Below, piece by piece: positions 1 to 6,745 of a DNA stretch of 7,131 nt. Below the pieces are notes generated by a model. It searched no databases, was not told the origin of the DNA, and saw only the letters and a program-made list of their open reading frames with translations. A program made the translations under genes and the position numbers. The DNA is from CAYNWK01 sp964400875 (lineage in GTDB: Bacteria; Chloroflexota; Anaerolineae; Anaerolineales; UBA4823): positions 1 to 7,131 of the forward strand of contig CAYNWK010000207.1 of assembly GCA_964400875.1 (NCBI GenBank), in the 5' to 3' direction. The first letter of the stretch is position 1. Each line of letters starts with the position of its first letter.

Positions 1-1872
1 CCTCTGCTGGTATTACTGCCTTCGCTGGGGGCATTTCCTTACCCAAGTGAGACCGCCGAATTCTCCGATCTGGCGATCACCCATTACCCAAACGCTGAAT
101 TCCTCAAACATTCGTTCGTCGAAACGCTGCGCATCCCGTACTGGTCCGATACAATCCTGAGCGGTTACCCGTTCTTCGCGAACCCGTTATCCGGGCTTTG
201 GTATCCACCGGGATGGCTGGCATTACTGATCCCGCTGCCCTTGGGATTCAACTTGATGGTCGCGGTGCATCTCCTGTTTGGCGGGCTGGGCCTGTATGCG
301 CTGTTGAAAAGCGAAGGCTTATCCAACCGTGCGGCGTTGTTCGGTGGGGTAGCCTTCGCGGCGCTGCCGAAATTCTACGCTCATTACGGCGCGGGTCATC
401 TTACGCTGCTTTATGCGGTCTCATGGACGCCCTGGCTGCTCTATGCTTCGAAAGGGTTCGCAAATAAATCTCGCTGGTGGAAACTCGCTTCCCCCGGGAC
501 GTTGCTGGCGCTTATCTTCCTAGCAGACGTGCGCTGGTTCTTGTTTGCCTGGCTGTTATGGATTTTTTACGAGATTGCGCATAGCCACTTATGGGCTTTT
601 CGGGAGCCTGTGCGGGGACTAGAATTTGCAAAACGCCTGGCCGGGCAGACGTTCTTGGCCGGTTTGCTCTGCGCGCCGCTGGCCGTACCGCTCTGGGAAT
701 ATACGCAGTACTCGACACGGGCGAATTTGTCGCCTGGAGAGACGCTCGCATATTCGATGCCCATTTCCAGGCTTTTGGGGTTAATGATCCCCGATCCGGG
801 TGGTTTTCACGAGTGGATGCTTTATCCAGGTGCGGTCGTGCTGCTCCTGGCATTGATTGCCTTGATTGGACCGGCGGGACGCGGCAGACGGGTCTTTTGG
901 TCCGGTGTATGTTTGCTTTCTCTCGCCTATTCCCTGGGCCCCGAACTGCCCCCGATTAACAATATATATCGCCTGCCCGGCTTAAGCCTTTTGCGAGTGC
1001 CGCCGCGAGCGCTTTTCCTTAGCGGGATGAGCCTGGTGATCTTGGCGGCGATAGGCCTCGATCGGATTCTTGCGGGCTTCTTACCGAACCATAAACGATC
1101 TGCAAACCTTGTGCTGCTCGCCCTGGTTGGATTTGTCAGTTTTTTAACCCTTGGGATCTGGCTTTTCACGGGAAGCCCGCCAGCGAATTTCATCTGGGGC
1201 TGGATATTCATCTCGGTCACTTCACTCTGGATTTTAAGCCGTCCGCGTTTTGTGATTTCTCCTCGAATTTGGTATGCCGGCGCCCTGGTGATTGGGTTGC
1301 TGGATTGGTCGATGGTAAATGCAGCGAGTTTCTCGCCTAGACCGGTTGAGCAGGTTTTATCCCAGGGAGAAGACCTGGCCCAGTATTTGTCNNNNNNNNN
1401 NNNNNNNNNNNNNNNNNNNNNNNNNNNNNNNNNNNNNNNNNNNNNNNNNNNNNNNNNNNNNNNNNNNNNNNNNNNNNNNNNNNNNNNNNNNCGCACTCGC
1501 TTTGGACGGACGCGATTATATGAAAACCTGGACGCATACCCCCGCGCATGGGTCGAGGGGGGCGATGTACCTGGAAAGATAAGCGGCGAAGCAACTATCC
1601 GGATCAAAACACCGAACCGACTCGTGATCAGCGCGACGGGTCCGGGAACGCTGGTCGTCTCGGAAATATATTATCCAGGTTGGGATGTGTGGGTAGACGG
1701 TCAGAGAGGCGCAATCTATCCCGCGGAGGAATTGCTGCGCGGGATTGAATTGGCGCCGGGCTTGCACGAGATCGACATGCGCTTCCGACCAACCAGCTTG
1801 TACCTTGGGTTTGGCCTGTTCCTGCTCGGGCTGATCATCCTCGTTATTCAAGCGTTTCCTTTCAAACAATGA
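1..1872 (+). CDS. YfhO-family polytopic membrane protein (GT-C-like), 5'-partial, interrupted by an assembly gap
   Basis: Probable integral membrane glycosyltransferase of the YfhO type, a family thought to use lipid-linked sugars outside the membrane; the substrate here is unknown. The frame is open from base 1 with no start codon needed, so the N-terminus and probably the first helix lie upstream. The first loop shows the family pattern: an Asp at codon 23 followed by HYP at codons 28-30, then PYW, SGYPFFANP and WYPPGWL (to about base 216). Many hydrophobic helices follow up to about base 1310. After the gap the frame resumes with RTRLYEN, then a beta-rich external domain with the family signature YYPGW (1669-1683) and VDG (1696-1701), and a last helix before the TGA at 1870-1872. 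Flanks of the gap are in the same frame, but the true missing length is unknown. The stop overlaps the next start as ATGA. Family call is good; the enzymatic role is inferred. Confidence 0.85.
   Translation, partial: PLLVLLPSLGAFPYPSETAEFSDLAITHYPNAEFLKHSFVETLRIPYWSDTILSGYPFFANPLSGLWYPPGWLALLIPLPLGFNLMVAVHLLFGGLGLYALLKSEGLSNRAALFGGVAFAALPKFYAHYGAGHLTLLYAVSWTPWLLYASKGFANKSRWWKLASPGTLLALIFLADVRWFLFAWLLWIFYEIAHSHLWAFREPVRGLEFAKRLAGQTFLAGLLCAPLAVPLWEYTQYSTRANLSPGETLAYSMPISRLLGLMIPDPGGFHEWMLYPGAVVLLLALIALIGPAGRGRRVFWSGVCLLSLAYSLGPELPPINNIYRLPGLSLLRVPPRALFLSGMSLVILAAIGLDRILAGFLPNHKRSANLVLLALVGFVSFLTLGIWLFTGSPPANFIWGWIFISVTSLWILSRPRFVISPRIWYAGALVIGLLDWSMVNAASFSPRPVEQVLSQGEDLAQYLXXXXXXXXXXXXXXXXXXXXXXXXXXXXXXXXXXRTRFGRTRLYENLDAYPRAWVEGGDVPGKISGEATIRIKTPNRLVISATGPGTLVVSEIYYPGWDVWVDGQRGAIYPAEELLRGIELAPGLHEIDMRFRPTSLYLGFGLFLLGLIILVIQAFPFKQ
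1392..1491. other. Assembly gap of exactly 100 Ns inside the YfhO-family gene
   Basis: All bases are N. A length of exactly 100 is a customary placeholder for a scaffold gap of unknown size. The protein on both sides is recognisably the same family: AQYLS before, RTRLYEN after. The two sides happen to be in the same frame across 100 Ns, but that is a one-in-three chance and does not prove the length. The missing piece belongs to the external domain between the last central helix and the C-terminal beta domain. Confidence 0.97.
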
Positions 1873-3542
1873 TAGAAAAATCGGAACGCCGTTGGGCTTG
1901 GAAGTACGCCGTCGTGGTGATGGTCCTGACTACCGTCCCTTATATGCTGGGCTACGCTGCGCAGGGGGAGAATTGGGCGTTTTCGGGGTTCATTTTTGGA
2001 GTGGAGGATGGGAACTCCTACATCGCCAAGATGCTCTCGGGCGCGGCCGGAGCGTGGATTTTTCGCACGCCTTATACTGCAATGCCCCAAAGCGGCGTCT
2101 TCGCATTCGCTCCGTACTTGCTGCTGGGCAAATTGAGCGCCCCTCCGGGCCAGCACGAGCAACTGGTAGCTTTATTTCATCTATTCCGTTTCGCCGCCGG
2201 TGTGCTGGCGATAGTGGCTACCTATGATTTTTTAGCAATTTACCTGCGCAGCATACTTTGGCGTCGATGCGGGACTGTGCTCGCTACGCTCGGAGGCGGG
2301 TTAGGCTGGATCGTCTTGTTGCTGGGCAGACAAACTTGGTTGGGTTCCTTGCCGCTGGAATTCTATTCACCGGAGACTTTCGGCTTCCTGGCTTTGTACG
2401 GTTTACCCCACCTGGCCATGGCGCGCGCTCTGCTGTTGTGGGGATTGCGTGCTTACCTGACCCCGGGAGAAGGCGCGTATACGAACGCGATCTACGCCGG
2501 GTTGTTGTGGCTGCTCATGGGCGTCTTCCAGCCGCTCACTGTGGTGGTCGCGTGGACTGTCGTCGGGGCGCATTGGGCGGGAGAGCTGATTTACCACCGG
2601 GTTCGGCGGCAAGAGGCGCGCTGGAAGGGAGGGTGGGAAATTGGGCGTTCCTTTAAGTGGGCTTCTCTCGCGGTTGGAGTCTCGGCGCCGATCGTCTTAT
2701 ATACCTTTGTGGCATTCAACCTGAACCCCTTTACCCGGAGCTGGACCGAACAGAACCTGATCCCCTCGCCTCACCCGGCACATTACCTGCTCGCCTACGG
2801 ACTGTTAATCCCCTTCTCTATCCTGGGCGCGCTTGTCTTACTGAGAAATGGGGATCGCTGGGGTAGACTGTTGCCGGTGACTTGGGTCATCATCTTGCCC
2901 CTGCTCGCTTACGCGCCCTTCAATCTGCAGCGCCGTCTCCCCGAAGGCGGCTGGGTAGCACTGGTTGTATTAGTGATGGTTTACTTAGAACGAAGGACAG
3001 GCTCGCGGCCATCCCGGAGGGCTGTTTTCGTCCCTGTTGACTACGACCAACGAACCTCTCGAACTGGCGCAGCTCCTCTAGGAGCGGCGGCGTTGCCATT
3101 GATCCTCCTGTTCCCTTCTACTTTGCTGTTGGTAGCTGGCGGGATCGGCAGCGCCTTATCGCCACACCAACCGCTTTTCTTACCCCGGGATCAAGTTGTG
3201 GCTTTCGAATTACTGTCGGAATATGAGGTTCCGGGAGACGTGGTTCTTTCCGGTTTCGATACGGGTAATGCATTGCCAGCTTATGCGCCGGTTAGGGTTG
3301 TGATCGGGCACGGTCCGGAAAGCGTGGGCCTGGAGCTGCTGCGTCCACGTGTGGCTGAATTCTACGGGCCGATGTCGCCGCAGGCACGCCGCGCGTTTCT
3401 AGCCGAGTTCAACGTTGCGTTTGTTTTTTGGGGACCTGAAGAACGGAAGCTGGGCAAATGGCGGCCCGGTCAGGAGAGCTTTCTTTCGCTGGCTGTTGAT
3501 GTCGGCGGCTTCCAGGTATACCGGGTGATTGGAATCGACTAG
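1869..3542 (+). CDS. Uncharacterised polytopic membrane protein with GT-C-like architecture
   Basis: A 557-residue membrane protein with roughly ten predicted helices (about 10-29, 98-127, 135-153, 205-232, 264-284, 303-325, 333-350, 362-375, 399-425 and a weaker one near 72-90) and a soluble C-terminus from about 430. The first loop carries an acidic pair in EDGNSY (E46, D47), where GT-C enzymes place catalytic or metal-binding acids. A second distinctive motif is NLQRR (352-356) followed by EG (359-360). The C-terminal part holds IGHGPES (479-485) and FWGPEER (520-526), which I recall from unnamed membrane proteins of Chloroflexota. The ATG overlaps the upstream TGA as ATGA and has no Shine-Dalgarno sequence, so translation is probably coupled to the YfhO-type gene. 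An oddly polar loop (about 376-398) separates the last two helices. Being an envelope glycosyltransferase or a helper of the neighbouring YfhO protein is inference; no characterised family is recognised. Confidence 0.85.
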   Translation: MIEKSERRWAWKYAVVVMVLTTVPYMLGYAAQGENWAFSGFIFGVEDGNSYIAKMLSGAAGAWIFRTPYTAMPQSGVFAFAPYLLLGKLSAPPGQHEQLVALFHLFRFAAGVLAIVATYDFLAIYLRSILWRRCGTVLATLGGGLGWIVLLLGRQTWLGSLPLEFYSPETFGFLALYGLPHLAMARALLLWGLRAYLTPGEGAYTNAIYAGLLWLLMGVFQPLTVVVAWTVVGAHWAGELIYHRVRRQEARWKGGWEIGRSFKWASLAVGVSAPIVLYTFVAFNLNPFTRSWTEQNLIPSPHPAHYLLAYGLLIPFSILGALVLLRNGDRWGRLLPVTWVIILPLLAYAPFNLQRRLPEGGWVALVVLVMVYLERRTGSRPSRRAVFVPVDYDQRTSRTGAAPLGAAALPLILLFPSTLLLVAGGIGSALSPHQPLFLPRDQVVAFELLSEYEVPGDVVLSGFDTGNALPAYAPVRVVIGHGPESVGLELLRPRVAEFYGPMSPQARRAFLAEFNVAFVFWGPEERKLGKWRPGQESFLSLAVDVGGFQVYRVIGID

Positions 3543-4201
3543 CCAGGCGAGAAGCGGGTCAGCCCCTGCAGCAGAAAAACGACACCCAAATAACCCATAA
3601 AACCGCCACACACCAGGAGCATTCCCCGGTAAAGCCGGTTGGTAAGCCATCGACTGCCGCCGCCCACGACAGCCGACAAGACCGTATCCCAGGCGTAATC
3701 AGCGGAGATATGACCAACATAAAAGGCGAGTACAGCCGCCAGTCCCAGGTCCCGAGCTTGAGCCAGGTACCCAGCGGCAACGGTCACCCACCAGGCGTAC
3801 CAGAATGGGTTGCTGATCGTGGCAGCGACCCCAAGCGAAAACATCTGCCCGCGGCCCATCGGGGGATGGCCTATCTCTGGATCCGGCAGGCGTAACTTCC
3901 CCCGCCAGGTATCCCAAATCATCTTTCCACCCATCCACAACAACAGGATTCCGCCCAGAATAGCGATCCAGACCTGTATCGCCGGATTGGCCAATCCACT
4001 GGACAGGCCGAAGGCGATCAGAAGGACGATCAGCAGCTCTAGAAACGAATGACCGGTAGCAACGAAAGGCCCGATCAGCCAACCACTGCGAGGAGCTTGG
4101 CTGACGATGGCGGCGGAGACCGGACCGGGCGAGACTACGGCTCCGACGGCAACGGCGAACGAAAAGAGAAAGACGGCAACAAGGGAGGAAGTTGGCAACA
4201 T
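3539..4201 (-). CDS. LysE/RhtB-family exporter
   Basis: A 220-residue inner-membrane exporter of the LysE/RhtB superfamily, whose characterised members expel amino acids and related small solutes. It has about six hydrophobic segments (5-27, 40-66, 74-96, 121-146, 152-180, 193-214). Family signs are SPGPV at 24-28 in the first helix, the GHSFLE segment at 50-55, a WMGGKM turn at 89-94, and SNPFW with a WW pair at 130-138. Length fits the family (about 200-220). The frame stays open upstream to a GTG at 4234, but the ATG at 4201 is preferred: it has GGAAAG five bases upstream, it begins the protein like other family members, and the GTG would lie above the likely transcription start. The gene converges on the upstream membrane-protein gene and diverges from the histidine kinase gene. 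The substrate cannot be told from sequence; the context gives no hint. Confidence 0.9.
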   Translation of the reverse strand: MLPTSSLVAVFLFSFAVAVGAVVSPGPVSAAIVSQAPRSGWLIGPFVATGHSFLELLIVLLIAFGLSSGLANPAIQVWIAILGGILLLWMGGKMIWDTWRGKLRLPDPEIGHPPMGRGQMFSLGVAATISNPFWYAWWVTVAAGYLAQARDLGLAAVLAFYVGHISADYAWDTVLSAVVGGGSRWLTNRLYRGMLLVCGGFMGYLGVVFLLQGLTRFSPG

Positions 4202-4206
4202 AAAGA

Positions 4207-4212
4207 CTTTCC
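4207..4212 (-). promoter_or_regulatory. Shine-Dalgarno sequence of the LysE-family gene
   Basis: GGAAAG on the minus strand, five bases before the ATG at 4201. It decides between this ATG and the in-frame GTG at 4234, which has no comparable sequence in front of it. Confidence 0.6.
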
Positions 4213-4224
4213 GGCAATGGGCGG

Positions 4225-4233
4225 ATTTTACCA
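4225..4233 (-). promoter_or_regulatory. Extended -10 promoter of the LysE-family gene
   Basis: On the minus strand TGG is followed directly by TAAAAT (4230 down to 4225), matching the extended -10 form TGnTATAAT with one mismatch in the hexamer. No good -35 is seen at 15-18 bases upstream, which is usual for extended -10 promoters. Transcription would start near 4218 and give a 17-base leader containing the GGAAAG ribosome site. Confidence 0.45.
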
Positions 4234-4260
4234 CCAGGTAATCAAATCAGCGATCAGGTT

Positions 4261-4289
4261 TTGAAACCCGGACTCCTTTCTTTCATAAT
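4261..4289 (+). promoter_or_regulatory. Sigma-70-type promoter upstream of the histidine kinase gene
   Basis: TTGAAA at 4261-4266 and CATAAT at 4284-4289 are each one base from consensus and are separated by 17 bases, the optimal spacing. Start of transcription is expected near 4296, leaving about 56 bases before the ATG at 4352. It is the best two-box promoter match I found in the window and points toward the kinase gene. Confidence 0.55.
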
Positions 4290-4339
4290 TATTAGGAGAA
4301 TTTAGCATTCTTGAAAACCAAATTGCAATCTTTGCCAGA

Positions 4340-4345
4340 TATACT
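4340..4345 (+). promoter_or_regulatory. Possible second -10 box giving a leaderless kinase mRNA
   Basis: TATACT is placed so that the seventh base after it is the A of the kinase ATG (4352). If used, the transcript would begin exactly at the start codon, which would fit the absence of any Shine-Dalgarno sequence before that ATG. No -35 is found at normal spacing: TTGAAA at 4311-4316 is 23 bases away and TTGCAA at 4323-4328 only 11. Confidence 0.3.
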
Positions 4346-4351
4346 ATTCCT

Positions 4352-6685
4352 ATGCGGAGATACCGTCATCTAATCATCGCCCTTTTCACCGGATCCTCCG
4401 TCCTGGCGGCGCTGATTTTTTTAACGATCGATCGACCGATCTCCAGGGAGGTCTATTTCCCTGGTGTGATGTTTGGTTTATTGATCGTGTTCTCAATGAC
4501 CTACGGTGTGCCGCTGGGGGTTGGTTTTGCTTCCTTGACTCCGATGGTCACTGTGGCAGCTTATCTGGTATTAGGCCCGTTACCGGCAGCTTGGATCGTG
4601 TTTTTAGGCGCTTGCCTTCACGGTTTCACCCGTAGGTTGGCTCAAATTGAGCGCAGCAGCTCGAACTTCAACAGCTTGATCAGCCAAATCAGCCTGACAG
4701 GTTTGAACGCGGGCGTACACACCTTGGCGCTGCTGGCAGCCGATACAGCTTACAGGTTAGCCGATGGGAACACCCCTTTAGTCATTATCCAGCCGCGAGA
4801 TTTTTTCTCCCTGGTTATGTTAGGGTTTGTTTACCTGGGGTTCACGTATTTTTTAATCGGTCTCTATTTCGCCGCTGTTGACCCGCTGAAGTTATCCTTG
4901 TTTCAAGAGTCGCTTCCACGACTGATAATTTTCGAATCCTATCCACTCGTATTTGCCCCCCTGGCGGCCCTGATCTATACGCAATTAGGCTCTCTGGCGT
5001 TTCTGCTCTTTGCCATCGCGATCGTGATCTCTTCCCTGATCACCCGCAGCTTGGCGTTTGCGCAGCAGAGGCTGGAACGGCGGGTCAAAGAGCTGGGCAG
5101 CCTGCAAGCCGTGGGCCAGGCGTTTAGCGCAAGCCTCGACTTAGAGGACGTGTTGGATGCGATCTACACCCAGGTATCGAGTCTAATGCCTGCTGACACC
5201 TTCGTGGTGGCCCTCAAAAATCCTCAAAATGAACGGTTGTCATTTCCCTTGATTTTCGCTTCAGGGGAACGCGTAAGCTTGGAACTCGGACCTGGTGAAC
5301 GCGAGTATACCGAGCAGCTCTTGAATTACCCGGGAGGTAATTTACACCCAACCGAACCCGCTCAGGAACTATTCGTGGGTGAACCAGCAACCTTTTTGGG
5401 TTCCCGGTCGTGGCTCTCCTTCCCGTTGGTGGCTGGAGAAGAACGACTGGGGTTGATTTTGACCGGGAGCGCCTCCGCAGAGGGCATCTACGATCAATCC
5501 CATCAAGAGTTCCTAGCCATCATCGCATCTCAGGCGACGATGGCAATCCAGAACGCAAGGCTGTACGCCCGCACGGATGAGACGCTTGCCCGGCGCGTCC
5601 AGGAGTTGGATTCGATCCTGAATACTGTTGGAGAAGGCGTGCTACTGGTAGACCTATCGGGACAAATATTGACGGCCAACCCCACCCTGATTGAATTCCT
5701 AGGCCTCTCCAGTTTTGAGTGCAAGGATCGCTTTCTGAACTCTCGGCTTGAAGACGACCAACACACTATTCTGGAACGCATCGGCTATACCAGGTATACC
5801 TTTCTTGAAGATTGCCAGCTGCTCAATAACGGATTGGACGCCCAGGTCAAAGCAAGGGTGAGGCTGGTCGGACCCCCACAGAGAGAAGTCGAACGAACGA
5901 TGACGCCGGTTTTAGACTGGAATGGTGAGAACACCGGATGGTTATTGGTTTTTCGCGATTTGGCTGAGGAACGTGAGGTTGAACGCTTGCGTGATGAGAT
6001 GATGCACATGCTGGTTCACGACCTGCGCGCCCCGATAACTACGCTGCAAGGTAGCATTGAGTTGATCCAAGAATCCCTGGCAAACTCTACTGATTCCAAC
6101 AGCGTTAAAATGATCGGGCTGGCCCAAAAGAGCAGCGAAAAAGTGCTCGCGCTGATCGAAGGGCTGCTCGAAATCCACCAGTTTGAAGGTGGGCGTATGC
6201 CTTTGAACCTCGAGCTGATTGCAATAAGACCCTTGCTGCTCGATGCTTCCCTGCAGCTCGAACCGCAAGTAAGGGTGGCTAACATCAGGTACGCCGTCGA
6301 TTTGGATGAACCCTTACCCCGGCTTTACATCGATCCAAGCCACTTTGGACGCATCCTGGACAATTTGCTCGATAATGCCTATAAATACACCCCCGATGGT
6401 GGCTGCATCCACTTTGGCGCCAGCCAGCACCGGTTGAACGACCGGGTGGGAGTATTAATCGGGGTGAGCGACAGCGGGCCGGGTATTCCTAAACAAGAGC
6501 AAGAGCAGCTGTTTAAGAAGTTCAAACCGGTTACGAAGCAGTTAAGCCGCAGGCCAGGAACGGGCCTGGGTCTGCGATATTGCAAACTGGCGGTAGAAGC
6601 TCAAGGTGGATCGATCTGGGTGGATAGCTCGATCAATCAGGGTAGCACTTTTTATGTGTGGTACCCGGCGGCCGTCCCAGCCTGA
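4352..6685 (+). CDS. Membrane sensor histidine kinase (multi-pass sensor, GAF, PAS, HisKA, HATPase_c)
   Basis: A 777-residue two-component sensor that should autophosphorylate on His and pass the phosphate to a response regulator. Residues 1-235 form about seven or eight membrane helices with no sensor family I can name. A short linker (LERRVKEL, 241-248) leads to a GAF domain (about 255-400), then a PAS domain (about 417-536) ending in LLVFRD. HisKA (545-612) carries the H box HDLRAP with phospho-acceptor His556. HATPase_c (about 640-775) has an intact N box NLLDNAYKYT (671-680), G1 box DSGPGIP (707-713), F-box-like LFKKF and G2 box GTGLGL (736-741), so the kinase looks active. There is no receiver domain and no response regulator in the window. 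The start is uncertain: the ATG has no ribosome site, while the frame is open back to a TAA at 4286. The N-terminal helix begins at about residue 7, so no later start is plausible. Which signal it senses cannot be told. Confidence 0.93.
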   Translation: MRRYRHLIIALFTGSSVLAALIFLTIDRPISREVYFPGVMFGLLIVFSMTYGVPLGVGFASLTPMVTVAAYLVLGPLPAAWIVFLGACLHGFTRRLAQIERSSSNFNSLISQISLTGLNAGVHTLALLAADTAYRLADGNTPLVIIQPRDFFSLVMLGFVYLGFTYFLIGLYFAAVDPLKLSLFQESLPRLIIFESYPLVFAPLAALIYTQLGSLAFLLFAIAIVISSLITRSLAFAQQRLERRVKELGSLQAVGQAFSASLDLEDVLDAIYTQVSSLMPADTFVVALKNPQNERLSFPLIFASGERVSLELGPGEREYTEQLLNYPGGNLHPTEPAQELFVGEPATFLGSRSWLSFPLVAGEERLGLILTGSASAEGIYDQSHQEFLAIIASQATMAIQNARLYARTDETLARRVQELDSILNTVGEGVLLVDLSGQILTANPTLIEFLGLSSFECKDRFLNSRLEDDQHTILERIGYTRYTFLEDCQLLNNGLDAQVKARVRLVGPPQREVERTMTPVLDWNGENTGWLLVFRDLAEEREVERLRDEMMHMLVHDLRAPITTLQGSIELIQESLANSTDSNSVKMIGLAQKSSEKVLALIEGLLEIHQFEGGRMPLNLELIAIRPLLLDASLQLEPQVRVANIRYAVDLDEPLPRLYIDPSHFGRILDNLLDNAYKYTPDGGCIHFGASQHRLNDRVGVLIGVSDSGPGIPKQEQEQLFKKFKPVTKQLSRRPGTGLGLRYCKLAVEAQGGSIWVDSSINQGSTFYVWYPAAVPA

Positions 6686-6713
6686 AGTTACTCTAAACGT
6701 TCGACCCAACCCC

Positions 6714-6722
6714 TGATACAAT
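6714..6722 (+). promoter_or_regulatory. Extended -10 promoter of the second YfhO-family gene
   Basis: TGA followed by TACAAT (6717-6722) fits the extended -10 form TGnTATAAT with one hexamer mismatch. There is no convincing -35 at 15-18 bases. The start of transcription would be near 6729, giving a 17-base leader in which AGG (6735-6737), eight bases before the ATG, is the only ribosome-site candidate. It lies in the 60-base spacer after the kinase, in which I see no convincing terminator. Confidence 0.4.
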
Positions 6723-6745
6723 CTGGCTTTGCCCAGGTTTTAAAG

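Noticed and set aside
198..959. Plus-strand open frames at 198-467 and 591-959 in other frames than the YfhO gene
   Set aside because: Their translations are rich in Arg, Gly and Cys and look like out-of-frame readings; the YfhO frame has clear family motifs over the whole stretch.
927..1607. Minus-strand open frame of 226 codons opposite the YfhO gene
   Set aside because: It is kept open partly by the N run, has no recognisable domain, and lies opposite a well supported gene.
3699..4217. Minus-strand open frame overlapping the LysE-family gene in another frame
   Set aside because: Composition is Arg/Ser/Pro-rich with no family pattern, while the overlapping frame is a clear LysE-family exporter.
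4202..4234. GTG start at 4234 for the LysE-family gene
   Set aside because: It adds an atypical polar 11-residue N-terminus, has no ribosome site, and lies upstream of the transcription start predicted from the extended -10.
4424..4441. Cluster of GATC motifs near the start of the kinase gene
   Set aside because: It falls within codons for an ordinary helix end and loop and shows no further repeat structure; probably chance.
6723..6741. Small hairpin CTGG...CCAG followed by TTTT after the kinase gene, as a terminator
   Set aside because: The stem is only four pairs and the T run is short; the site also overlaps the predicted leader of the next gene.
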